A DNA stretch of 64,000 nt, taken from contig JAKASR010000020.1 of NCBI GenBank assembly GCA_021818955.1, positions 1-64,000 on the forward strand, written 5' to 3'. This document shows, piece by piece, positions 18,323 through 27,673 of the stretch. A program made the translations under genes and the position numbers. This DNA comes from Acidobacteriota bacterium. GTDB lineage: Bacteria > Acidobacteriota > Terriglobia > Terriglobales > SCQP01. Under the pieces are notes generated by a model. That model did not search any database. It had not been told where the DNA came from and saw only the letters and a list, made by a program, of their open reading frames with translations. Each line of letters opens with the position of its first letter. Position 1 is the first letter of the stretch.

Positions 18323-20948
18323 TACCGAATTGCTTCATTCTACCTGTCGCATCGCGCTCGCCGCATTCCTGCACGATTTGGGCAAATTTGCCGAGCGGGC
18401 GCGCATTGAATTTTCCGGCCGGGAAACCAATATCCAGCAATATTGCCCAAATTATAAGGGTAAACCCAGTCATATCCATGCGGCTTATACGGCCATGGCG
18501 CTGGAATCTCTCCAAGCTAAAAATCTTTTACCAATTTTTGAAGGTTCGCCTTTTGGCGTTTTTAGCCCGGACGATACTCTAATCAACGCCGCCGCCATGC
18601 ATCATCGGCCCGCCACGGAATTGCAGAAGATCATAACGGCTGCCGATCATCTGGCAAGTGGTTTCGAGCGCCAAAATCAACAGGAATATGAGCAGCCGCC
18701 GGAAGCTACGACGCACTATACCTGCCGGCTATGGACTCTTTTCGAGCAAGTTCAAATTCTCGGTGAATCTCAAGCCAGGCCGAACCAGGCGCCGGCATTC
18801 CGCTATCGTTTGGCGGAAATGACGCCGCAGTCGTTGATGCCGATTGACGCGAATGGGTACGAAAAGGGAACCAGCCCCAACGATATTCAAGCCGCCCGGA
18901 AGGAATACCGGCAATTATGGGAGAACTTTCTCCAGGCCCTTGAAAAAATCCCCGCCGCATTAAAAAATTCGTTGCCGCTCTGGCTGGATACTCTCGATTC
19001 GCTCCTTGCCAGCTTTTGGCATGCCATACCCGCGGCTACGCCATGGCATCGCGATCAAACTCTGCCGGATGTGTCGCTTTACGATCACTCGCGCGCGACT
19101 GCCGCTTTTGCGGCGGCGCTCTGGCGATATCAATTGGAAGCGGAGCGGGATGGCGCAAATCAAAGCTCCCCGGACATTTTGCGTGGGTTGTGCGGCACAC
19201 CCTATCTCGCTCGGGATGACGGTGCAAGCCAAAGCTCTCCGGCTATATTGCTGGTCCAGGCGGATCTGGCGGGAATACAGGATTTTATTTTTGCCAGCGG
19301 CGGAGAAACCCAAAAGGCGGCAGCCAAGATTCTGCGAGGGCGATCGTTCCTGGTTTCCCTGCTCATGGAATGCGCGGCGCTGCGAATACTCGAAGATTTC
19401 TCCATGTCGCCCACCGCTCAAATTTACAATGCCGCGGGCAAATTTTTGCTGGTTTTGCCCAACCTAAAGAACGCGCAAAGCCGGCTAAGCGCCATTCAAA
19501 AAGACCTCGATTCCTGGTCCTATCAATTCACTGCCGCGCAACTCAGTTTGAGGTTGAGTTCTATTCCGGCCAGCGCCTTGGATTTCACGGAAGCGCGCTT
19601 TGCCGAGCTGAATCAACAGCTATTTTCAAAATTGGCTGCCGGCAAATTACAGGCCTTCGGCTGTTGCCAGCGGGAATCGTTCCCCGTTGGCTTGCACGAC
19701 ATATTCAACCAACTTCAAAATGCCGGGAAAGAATGCCCTGGCTGTGGACGGTTAGCCGCCAGGGAATCCAACTATCTTAAATTTTGCGATCTATGCGAAA
19801 GTGCGCGAAAAATCGGCGAAGAATTAAGCCAGGCTAATGGAATCGCCATTTATCGCGGCGATTCCGACAATGGCCAGCGGCTAAAAATTAAACCCTTTGG
19901 CTTTAGCCTGGAGTTCGGCGATTGCGCTCTATTGACGCAGTTGAATGCGCTCAGAATATGGGATCTGTCGGTTCCCGGCAAACTCGATGATGAAATTTTT
20001 CATGGTTTCGCCAGGCGAAATATCAATGCCTTTATCCCGCGCTTTTCCCCGGCGGATTTGCAAGAAAAGCATAAGTATGAACACGCTGGCGACGATGATG
20101 AGGCTATCGAGAAAGGTGCGGTCAAGACATTCAATCATTTGGCCAGTGATAGCCAAAAGTCGACGGAGAAAGAAAAAAGAATAGGGCTGGCCGCCTTGGG
20201 CGTGTTAAAAGGCGATGTGGACAACCTGGGCGAAATCATTCAGCACGGGCTTAAGCCCATGAGTTTTGCGCGTTTGGCTGGGCTCTCGCGCCAGCTCAAC
20301 AATTTCTTTGCCGTCTATCTTCCCGCGTTATGCGCCGAAAATTTCAGCAACATCTATACCGTTTTCGCCGGCGGGGATGATTTTTTTCTGATCGGGCCCT
20401 GGCCCGATCTGCTGCAATTGGCTGGCCGCATGCGGCAAGCATTCCAGCAATATGTCGCCGCTAATCCGCAAATTCATTTTTCTGCCGGTTACACCCTGCA
20501 TAAGCCTGGCATTCCCATACGCCAGCTTGCACATGAAGCCGAAGAGGCTTTGGCGCAAGCGAAAGCATTTTCCGGCGGCGCGCATAATTCCGGGAAAAAC
20601 GCGATTGCCTGTTTTGATCAAATCGGCCATTGGGAAGATTTTGAGCGCTGGTGGAAACAGGCGGAAGATTTAGAAAAATTAAGCCGGCAAAACCAGCTCA
20701 GTTCCAGCTATATTTACAACCTTTTCCATTTTGTGGACATGCGCGAAAAAATGAAGGTGGATTTCCGGCAGGCCATCTGGCGTTCATTATTTCATGATCG
20801 CACCATGCGTTTTGTGCGTTCCAAAGAGCATGAAGAACAGGAAGCGGCGTTTCATTCCTTGGCGTCTTTAGCCGACTTGATTGATCGGGAGCAAGGCGGC
20901 TATCGTGTGCCGTTATCCATCTTTGCCTATCGCCATCGAGAAGATTGA
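18315..20948 (+). CDS. cas10: type III-A CRISPR Cas10/Csm1
   Basis: N-terminal HD motif FLHDLGKFAERA; Zn-ribbon CPGCGRLAARESNYLKFCDLC; palm motif VFAGGDDFFLIGPW (GGDD). Confidence 0.95.
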   Translation: MSDTELLHSTCRIALAAFLHDLGKFAERARIEFSGRETNIQQYCPNYKGKPSHIHAAYTAMALESLQAKNLLPIFEGSPFGVFSPDDTLINAAAMHHRPATELQKIITAADHLASGFERQNQQEYEQPPEATTHYTCRLWTLFEQVQILGESQARPNQAPAFRYRLAEMTPQSLMPIDANGYEKGTSPNDIQAARKEYRQLWENFLQALEKIPAALKNSLPLWLDTLDSLLASFWHAIPAATPWHRDQTLPDVSLYDHSRATAAFAAALWRYQLEAERDGANQSSPDILRGLCGTPYLARDDGASQSSPAILLVQADLAGIQDFIFASGGETQKAAAKILRGRSFLVSLLMECAALRILEDFSMSPTAQIYNAAGKFLLVLPNLKNAQSRLSAIQKDLDSWSYQFTAAQLSLRLSSIPASALDFTEARFAELNQQLFSKLAAGKLQAFGCCQRESFPVGLHDIFNQLQNAGKECPGCGRLAARESNYLKFCDLCESARKIGEELSQANGIAIYRGDSDNGQRLKIKPFGFSLEFGDCALLTQLNALRIWDLSVPGKLDDEIFHGFARRNINAFIPRFSPADLQEKHKYEHAGDDDEAIEKGAVKTFNHLASDSQKSTEKEKRIGLAALGVLKGDVDNLGEIIQHGLKPMSFARLAGLSRQLNNFFAVYLPALCAENFSNIYTVFAGGDDFFLIGPWPDLLQLAGRMRQAFQQYVAANPQIHFSAGYTLHKPGIPIRQLAHEAEEALAQAKAFSGGAHNSGKNAIACFDQIGHWEDFERWWKQAEDLEKLSRQNQLSSSYIYNLFHFVDMREKMKVDFRQAIWRSLFHDRTMRFVRSKEHEEQEAAFHSLASLADLIDREQGGYRVPLSIFAYRHRED

Positions 20949-20963
20949 TCAAAAGGAGAAGTT

Positions 20964-21419
20964 ATGGCCTCAGCCCCAAGAACCACCCAACCACCCGGCA
21001 ATCGCGGCGCGGGAGGTGTTTCATTTTCGCTGGATAAACCCAATCCGGAACTTTTCGATCAGACCGCAATGAAAATCGCGGAGTCATTTGATCGTCGTAA
21101 AGATAAAAGCGCTCAATTGCGCCGCTTTTACGATGAACTTGTCATGTGGTACGAGAAAGCGCGGCAGGATTCAAGTTCGCCTCAGGAAAAGGACAAAAAG
21201 GTCAATCAAATTTTGCCGCTCGTCCGCATGATGAACGCCAAAGCCGCCTATGCCCAAGGCCGGGATTTGGTCTCGGAGGAATTCAGCGACAAATTTTTCT
21301 CTCGCGGTCTGCGTCAGATCACCAACTACGAGACGCTCGAAAATTTCAAATTACTCTTCGAGGCCGTGCTGGGATTTCGCAAAAGTATGGAGAAACGAGG
21401 CAAGGGACATGACAATTAA
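20964..21419 (+). CDS. csm2: type III-A CRISPR Csm2
   Basis: 151-aa helical protein between cas10 and csm3; LRRFYDELVMWYEKAR...LPLVRMMNAKAAYAQGR. Confidence 0.88.
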   Translation: MASAPRTTQPPGNRGAGGVSFSLDKPNPELFDQTAMKIAESFDRRKDKSAQLRRFYDELVMWYEKARQDSSSPQEKDKKVNQILPLVRMMNAKAAYAQGRDLVSEEFSDKFFSRGLRQITNYETLENFKLLFEAVLGFRKSMEKRGKGHDN

Positions 21420-22134
21420 ACTAAACCATATTCACGAATTTACCGGAACCATTGAATTATTGACCGGCCTGCACATTGGCAGCGGCAATAATGAAATGCA
21501 TATCGGCGGCACCGATAGCCCGGTGATCAAGCATCCGCATACGAACCAGCCCTACATCCCTGGCTCCAGCCTCAAGGGCAAAATGCGAAGCCTGTTGGAG
21601 TGGGAAAGTGGCAAGGTCAGCTCAGAAAACCCTTTGGGTTTCGCCGATGCTTTAAGCGATGGAAAAAACGGTGTTGCCGGCTTAATTTTGCAGCTTTTCG
21701 GCGGTGCCCCGTCTAGCGATTCCAAATTCGAAACCTTAATGCAAGAGATCGGTCCCGGACGGCTGGCATTTTGGGATTGCCCTCTGGAAGAATCCTGGGT
21801 CCAAAAAATCAACGAACAGAATTATTTACTCACTGAAGTCAAGATGGAGAACGCGATTGATCGCATAAAATCAGTCGCCATTTGGCCTCGCACCATGGAG
21901 CGAGTGCCCGCGGGAGCGAGATTCGACTTTCGCCTGACTTTTCGCGAACATGAAGGCGATGACCAGCAAAAATTAAAAGCCCGGCTATTGCGTGGTTTCC
22001 AATTGCTGGAAATGACCGGCATCGGCGGTTCCGTCTCGCGCGGCTACGGCAAAATTAAATTCACTGCGCTTTCCTTGGGCGAAGATGATTGGGTTCCTCA
22101 AATCAGGCCTCGGCAAAAGGCCGCAACCGCTTAA
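21409..22134 (+). CDS. csm3: type III-A CRISPR RAMP Csm3
   Basis: GTIELLTGLHIGSGNNEMHIGGTDSPVIKHPHTNQPYIPGSSLKGKMRSLLE; real start taken at 21409 (MTIKLNH), overlapping the csm2 stop. Confidence 0.93.
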   Translation: MTIKLNHIHEFTGTIELLTGLHIGSGNNEMHIGGTDSPVIKHPHTNQPYIPGSSLKGKMRSLLEWESGKVSSENPLGFADALSDGKNGVAGLILQLFGGAPSSDSKFETLMQEIGPGRLAFWDCPLEESWVQKINEQNYLLTEVKMENAIDRIKSVAIWPRTMERVPAGARFDFRLTFREHEGDDQQKLKARLLRGFQLLEMTGIGGSVSRGYGKIKFTALSLGEDDWVPQIRPRQKAATA

Positions 22135-22138
22135 GCGC

Positions 22139-23116
22139 ATGCAACTGCTCACAATATCCATCACGCCATTGTCCGCCTTCGGTACTGTCCCGCGCGGCGA
22201 TCAAATCTTCGGGCAACTTTGCGCCCATATTGCCCAAAGTGACGGCCAGGAACGTTTGCGCGAACTTCTGGCGGGCTACACCGAAGGCCGGCCGTTTCTG
22301 GTTTGCTCCGATTTCTTTCCAGCCGGCTATCTGCCGCGGCCCACCTTGCCGCCGGATATGTATCAAACTCAACCTCAAAATCGCCAATCGAGCAAGCAAT
22401 TGAAACGTGCGGTCTGGCTGCCGAAAGACTGCTTCCATGAGGGAATTGAGGTCTGGCGAGAGAGATTGAAAAACGCGGAAGAAATCCTGCCCAGGGAAAA
22501 GGATATTGCGCGAAAATTCAATGCCATCCGCGGGCAATCGCACAATAGCATTCAACGCGATAGCGGAACCACCGGAAAAGGCCAATTCGCCCCCTACACG
22601 ATTGAGCGGATCTGGTACGCACCTGGAGCGAAGCTGGAATGCCACCTGGTTTATGACGATAGTTATGGCTTACAGCCGGCAATGATCCGGCAATGGTTTG
22701 CCGCGATGGGTGTTTATGGTTTTGGACGCGATGCGACCATTGGCATGGGGAAGTTTGCTGTTGAGCCGGCCTCATCGGATATTACTTTGCCAGCTCACGG
22801 CAGTGCTTTTTTGACCCTGGCGCCTATTGCGCCCCAGGGGCAAAACTGGAAATCGGAATATTGCTTTTACAAATGCTTTACCCGTTTTGGCCGCCATGGC
22901 AAAGGCGCGGGTGGTGGTCAGAACCCATTCAAAGTACCCTTGTTGCTGCTGGATACCGGTGCGGTTTTAGTGCCGCAAATTATCGGCGCGGAACTCCCGA
23001 AGTTTCTCGGCCAGGGGTTGGGTGGTGAAAAGCAACCCATTTCCCGCGCCCGGCCTGAAACCATACACCAGGGCTACGCCCCGGTTCTGCCGATGATTCT
23101 TCCCAAGATTCCATGA
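22139..23116 (+). CDS. csm4: type III-A CRISPR RAMP Csm4
   Basis: MQLLTISITPLSAFGTVPRGDQIFGQLC, SDFFPAGYLPRP, FGRDATIGMGKF. Confidence 0.9.
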   Translation: MQLLTISITPLSAFGTVPRGDQIFGQLCAHIAQSDGQERLRELLAGYTEGRPFLVCSDFFPAGYLPRPTLPPDMYQTQPQNRQSSKQLKRAVWLPKDCFHEGIEVWRERLKNAEEILPREKDIARKFNAIRGQSHNSIQRDSGTTGKGQFAPYTIERIWYAPGAKLECHLVYDDSYGLQPAMIRQWFAAMGVYGFGRDATIGMGKFAVEPASSDITLPAHGSAFLTLAPIAPQGQNWKSEYCFYKCFTRFGRHGKGAGGGQNPFKVPLLLLDTGAVLVPQIIGAELPKFLGQGLGGEKQPISRARPETIHQGYAPVLPMILPKIP

Positions 23117-23123
23117 GGCAAGT

Positions 23124-24701
23124 ATGAGCACATCCTTAAAGGCATGCCGGCTTTATATCACGCCGCTATCGCCTATACATATCGGCTCGGGCGAAGATTA
23201 TATGGATACGGAATACATTATAGATGACGGCGTCTTGCATGCATGCGACCTGGCGAAATTATTGCAACCCTCGCCTCCAGCCTGGCTGCGGCGCTTGGGC
23301 GAAACTGCATTAAATATCGGTTCCAACCAGGACGCTTCTGCTGCCAGGCAATCCATACGCGCCGAATTTCTGCGGCATAAAACCGAACTGCTGTCATTGA
23401 CTATCCGAATTGCAGCCGTCACGCCGGGGATTAGCCGTTTATATCAAAATGTCACCGCGGCGGTGCAAAATACACCGTCTTATCAGCGCCCTAATTATCG
23501 TCCGCCTCAAGGCGTATTAAATCAATTGGCTATCAAACGCACGATTTATACCTCAAACGATCAGTTGGCCTACATTCCTGGCTCCAGCCTCAAGGGAGCG
23601 TTGCGCACTGCCATCCTGGATCAATTTCGAAATGGGCATCCATCGCCGACATCAAATAATTGGGAAAAAGAATTGCTCGGGGGAGGATTCGATCAAGACC
23701 CATTTTCCGCCTTAGCCTGCGGCGACATCATGCCAAACGCATGCTGCTATACGGAAATCGGTTTTGCGATCAATCGCCGCCGCCGCATTCCACAAACCAA
23801 TGATCGGAATGAGAAAGGGCCGCCGCAGCAGCTTGAAACCATACCCGCCTTCGCCGCACGCGCCTTTCAAGGAATGCTGATATTCAACCGCGAGCGTTTT
23901 ACGCGAATAACAACGGCTCCTGGAAATTTCCCCATGCAGGTGCAACAACTGGCCGCCGCCTGCAACAACTTTTATCAGCCGCATTTTCAGAAAGAAATCA
24001 GCATATTTGAAAAGCGTGGTCTGGATTTGCAATGGCTACAACAAGTCCAGGCGCTAATGGCCGAAGCCGAACCGCGTTTTAAAACGGGTAAGGCATGGAT
24101 TTGCCGTATCGGCCAGCATTCCGGCGCCGAATGCCTGAGCTTGAATGAATGGCGAAAAATTAAAGTCATGACGGGCAAGGACATAAACACGGGAAAAATG
24201 CGCTTTGAAGACCGCAAGGAAGCGACGACTACCTGGTTCTATGCCGCGGATAGCATGCAAAATCAAGGCTTATTGCCATTTGGCTGGGTTTTAATTGAAG
24301 CCGTTGAGGATGGTCAGGAACTACCTACATGGCCAAAACTCGAAGAAGCGGCGCAGTCATTTAAAGCTGGCCAGGCAAAATTAAAAACCCGGGTGCTATA
24401 TTTACAATCGCCGCCGGCAACCACGAACCGGCCAACGGCAGCGAAAACGCAAGACCAGCTTGAGCCTGAAACCAGGGGCAGGATTCAGCAAATTCAACAA
24501 ACCCCAATCAAAGCCATGTCTGGCGCGGTTGCGAATTGGCATGACCAATGGCTACCCCGCGTTCCGGCCAAGGATAGGCTGGCGCTGCGGCAGGCGATGG
24601 CGGACCAGCTTCGGAAATGGAAAGAAAAAGATCCCAAAGCGTTCGAAACCAGGGCGCAAAAATTGAGTTGGCTGAAGCCGTTCCTGGATGAGGTCAAGTG
24701 A
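23124..24701 (+). CDS. csm5: type III-A CRISPR RAMP Csm5
   Basis: YITPLSPIHIGSGEDY...AYIPGSSLKGALRTAILDQ. Confidence 0.92.
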   Translation: MSTSLKACRLYITPLSPIHIGSGEDYMDTEYIIDDGVLHACDLAKLLQPSPPAWLRRLGETALNIGSNQDASAARQSIRAEFLRHKTELLSLTIRIAAVTPGISRLYQNVTAAVQNTPSYQRPNYRPPQGVLNQLAIKRTIYTSNDQLAYIPGSSLKGALRTAILDQFRNGHPSPTSNNWEKELLGGGFDQDPFSALACGDIMPNACCYTEIGFAINRRRRIPQTNDRNEKGPPQQLETIPAFAARAFQGMLIFNRERFTRITTAPGNFPMQVQQLAAACNNFYQPHFQKEISIFEKRGLDLQWLQQVQALMAEAEPRFKTGKAWICRIGQHSGAECLSLNEWRKIKVMTGKDINTGKMRFEDRKEATTTWFYAADSMQNQGLLPFGWVLIEAVEDGQELPTWPKLEEAAQSFKAGQAKLKTRVLYLQSPPATTNRPTAAKTQDQLEPETRGRIQQIQQTPIKAMSGAVANWHDQWLPRVPAKDRLALRQAMADQLRKWKEKDPKAFETRAQKLSWLKPFLDEVK

Positions 24702-24705
24702 GGCG

Positions 24706-26055
24706 ATGCGCATTCTGGTCAGTTTTCTAGGGCGGGCGCGGCAGCCCAATCAGGCCGAAGGCTACCGCTGGGCAAAATATAGGCTCGAAAATCAAGGCTG
24801 CCGTCCGGCCTCTGCCTCTGACGGAATGGAGAAGCCAAGGAATCGGGCGGGGTCGCATGCTGCGGCGCAACAGCCTCTTTCGGCCGGTTCTGAAGATATA
24901 TTTGAAACTCAATATTTCGGGCTTGGATTGGCGCGGCGGCTGCAAGTTGATCGCCTGTTGCTCTTGGGCACCGCTTCCAGCATGTGGGATGTGCTGCTGG
25001 AACAACAATTGGTCAGGCCTGAAGCCGTGAAGATAGCCGGGTTAAGCGAAGATGACCGGCTGGCTTTAATCGAGGCCTGCCAAGCGGGTGCGGTAACTCG
25101 CCCATTATTGGAGCAATTTCGCCCGGCACTGGAGGCTTTGACCGGCCAGCGGCTGACGCTGGAGCTGATCCCCATGGCGCTGGACAGCGAATCCCAGGCC
25201 CGGATCCTATCCCGCCTGGCGGAACTTCTCCAACCTGGGGATGAGGTGGTGTTCGACATCACCCATGGCTTGCGCCATCTGGCCATGCTGGCGCTGGTCG
25301 CCGCCATTCTGCTGGAGCGGCTGCGCCGGATTCGCGTCGCGGATATTTATTATGGCGCGCTGGAAGCGCGAGCGGAAGACGGGGTCGCGCCTGTGGTCAA
25401 TCTTTCCGGCATGCTAGATCTGCTGCGTTGGATTCAAGCCTTTTCCGCCTACGACGCTGGCGGCAATTACAGCGTCTTTCAACCTTTGTTTCACCACCCC
25501 GTTCCGCCGCCGGCAAAACTTCCGCGCTTGAGCCAAGCCGCATTCGAGCAGAGCTGTTTTTCGGTGTCGCAGGCAAGAAAACATTTGCTGCCGTATTTAA
25601 CGCTCTTGCAGGCATCCGCCAATCCGCCGCTAAAATTATTCGCCCCGGAACTCGCTGCGCGCCTGGCTTGGATACGCCAACAGCATCGTGATGAGTGGGA
25701 ATTGGCCGTGGGCGATGCCGCCTTGGACAGGGGCGACTACCTTCGCGCCGCGGCGCATTATCAGGAAGCCTTCATTTCCCGCCGCCTGCGCCACCGGCCG
25801 CATGCGCAGCGGCGCGATGCCAGGGAAGAGGCGGAAGAAAGCCTGGCGCGGCAGTTCGAAGCTTATAGGAATTTGCGTAATTTGCGCAACCTGCTGGTGC
25901 ATGGCGACCGGTCCAAAAATTGGCAGGGGCGAAAGGAAATTTTGGATTTGCTGACTGATGAAGTCAGGATGTGCCAGGCCATCTCCGGCTGGCGCAACGA
26001 ACTGGAGCGAAAGATACAGCCTGGTGAACTGGCCGCCGCCGGCGCGCTGGACTGA
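24706..26055 (+). CDS. CRISPR-associated TM1812/Csx1-Csx2-type CARF-HEPN protein
   Basis: MRILVSFLGRA...YRWAKYRL; VVFDITHGLRHLAMLALVAAILLE; C-terminal RNLRNLLVHG (R-x4-6-H, HEPN-like). Confidence 0.85.
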   Translation: MRILVSFLGRARQPNQAEGYRWAKYRLENQGCRPASASDGMEKPRNRAGSHAAAQQPLSAGSEDIFETQYFGLGLARRLQVDRLLLLGTASSMWDVLLEQQLVRPEAVKIAGLSEDDRLALIEACQAGAVTRPLLEQFRPALEALTGQRLTLELIPMALDSESQARILSRLAELLQPGDEVVFDITHGLRHLAMLALVAAILLERLRRIRVADIYYGALEARAEDGVAPVVNLSGMLDLLRWIQAFSAYDAGGNYSVFQPLFHHPVPPPAKLPRLSQAAFEQSCFSVSQARKHLLPYLTLLQASANPPLKLFAPELAARLAWIRQQHRDEWELAVGDAALDRGDYLRAAAHYQEAFISRRLRHRPHAQRRDAREEAEESLARQFEAYRNLRNLRNLLVHGDRSKNWQGRKEILDLLTDEVRMCQAISGWRNELERKIQPGELAAAGALD

Positions 26056-26302
26056 GTTTCGGCAAGCTTGCCAGCGTTGCCTTTCCCGTGGTCGTTGGCT
26101 AATTTGGAAACATCTTCGAAAAAAACGTATGTCGCCTTCAAACTCCACCGCAATCCTGGCGCCGCAACCTCGGCGGCTACGAAAATTATGGGCCGCGTGC
26201 GAGCGCCGGCTGGCAGTATGGAAATTACGCCGCTCTCAGCTTCCCGATCTTCACTCGCTGGCTGGCGGCGTCAACCAACAGCGCTGGTCGAAACAGGATG
26301 AG

Positions 26303-26485
26303 ATGAACGATCAATTCACCGACAAGGTGAAAGAGCTGGAATACGGCCATCATCTGCTCAAAGACCGATTCAGCGATCTGGAACTGCAATTTCAGAAGCA
26401 AACCAGGCAAATGCGGTATTTGAAAGCCTGGATCGCGGTTTTGGTTCTTGCCATAATCGCCTGTTTGATAACCGTTTTGCGCTAG
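26303..26485 (+). CDS. 60-aa small protein: coiled-coil plus C-terminal TM helix
   Basis: MNDQFTDKVKELEYGHHLLKDRFSDLELQFQKQTRQMRYLKAWIAVLVLAIIACLITVLR; same strand, 12 bp upstream of the next ORF. Confidence 0.6.
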   Translation: MNDQFTDKVKELEYGHHLLKDRFSDLELQFQKQTRQMRYLKAWIAVLVLAIIACLITVLR

Positions 26486-26497
26486 GCGAGGAGAATC

Positions 26498-27442
26498 ATG
26501 CGAGAGGAAAATATACGTTATTGGCGGTTGCAAAAGCAGCGCGCGCCTGCGCCTCCAGGCGCGGGCGAGCGGCTGGATACCGCCGTGATTGGCGGCATCC
26601 AGGTGAGTGATATCATCCATCAAAAAATCGCCGAGCGCCAGATTCCTCCAGACGTGCTGCGAGCCTTCCACCAGCAATATCCCAACCATGGCTCTTTTGT
26701 CGCCGCCGTGCACCGGCTGCGTGGCAATCCGGAGCGTCTCAATGGTCTGATCAGCGGCATCAAGGGCAAGCTATTCGAAGACGAGTATGTCGCCTGGCTC
26801 AATCACGGGCATCTTCCGGCGGGCTACCATGCCGAGCTGGCCCATAGCGCCAATCAGCCGGCATGGGATATCGTGGTGCGCGGGCCGCATGGCCATGTGC
26901 GCGAGTTGCTGCAACTCAAAGCAACCGAAAGCGCCAGCTATATCGAGCACACCCTGGCCGGGCATCCGCGGATTGATGTGGTGACGACCCACGAAATCTT
27001 TCAACAGGCGGTGGCCCATAGCGGCGAGCTGCATCGGCATCTGATCGATTCCGGCATTTCGCTGAATGATCTGAATCATCATGTCGCTGCCGGCGTATGC
27101 GAGGGAATACAAGCCGACCCGTTCGGTTTTCATTTTCCCGGCCTGGTGCTGGCGCTGTGCGTAATCACGGAAGCGCTGTCCTTCGGCCGCGGGCAAATTA
27201 GTTTGCGCGATATGGCGGCCAATATCCGTGACCGATCGGCCCTGGCCTTCATCGCCGGCGGTTGCGCCTGGTTGGCTATAAACGCCGCCGGCGCGTCCTT
27301 GCTGGGCCCGCCGGCGGCCATCGCCGCCCGCGTGCTCGGTGGCTGGGTGCGCACTGGGCTGCGGGAACGTAAGGCTTTGTTGCAAAGCCTGGCGCGCGCC
27401 GAAAAGACCTTGCAGCGGCTGGCGCGGCCTGCCGTTGTCTAA
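26498..27442 (+). CDS. putative membrane-associated PD-(D/E)xK-like protein encoded in the CRISPR locus
   Basis: GIKGKLFEDEYVAWLN...QPAWDIVVRGPHGHVRELLQLKATES (candidate E...D...QxK arrangement) followed by hydrophobic segments PGLVLALCVITEALSF and ALAFIAGGCAWLAINAAGASLLG. Confidence 0.6.
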   Translation: MREENIRYWRLQKQRAPAPPGAGERLDTAVIGGIQVSDIIHQKIAERQIPPDVLRAFHQQYPNHGSFVAAVHRLRGNPERLNGLISGIKGKLFEDEYVAWLNHGHLPAGYHAELAHSANQPAWDIVVRGPHGHVRELLQLKATESASYIEHTLAGHPRIDVVTTHEIFQQAVAHSGELHRHLIDSGISLNDLNHHVAAGVCEGIQADPFGFHFPGLVLALCVITEALSFGRGQISLRDMAANIRDRSALAFIAGGCAWLAINAAGASLLGPPAAIAARVLGGWVRTGLRERKALLQSLARAEKTLQRLARPAVV

Positions 27443-27447
27443 AACGT

Positions 27448-27663
27448 TAACGGTCGAGTCGGACAGCAGTTTTCATCATTGGCAATTTCGGAGAAATTGC
27501 CTCTAGCTATGCCCGCAGGCCGAAGCGCGGGGTTCCTGTTAGGTCCCGTGCCTATTAACGACGATATACTTTCGGCAGCCATGAGTATTCGCAATGTGTC
27601 CGGTTTCGGCCGGACTTTGCGAAAGCGTCAGTGCCTAAAAGTAAAAGCGGCCGTGCCGCTTAA
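27448..27663. repeat. dispersed structured repeat, copy 2 (inside the CRISPR-Cas locus)
   Basis: near-colinear with 4596-4845; shares gcccgcaggccgaagcgcggggttcc, gttaggtccc, gcctattaacga, agtattcgcaatgtgtccgg, gcggccgtgccgctt. Confidence 0.8.
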
Positions 27664-27673
27664 GAGGTGAGCG

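Noticed and set aside
21250-21408. Extended start for csm3
   Set aside because: The extra 53 residues are csm2 coding sequence in another frame; the Csm3 N-terminus matches from MTIKLNH at 21409.
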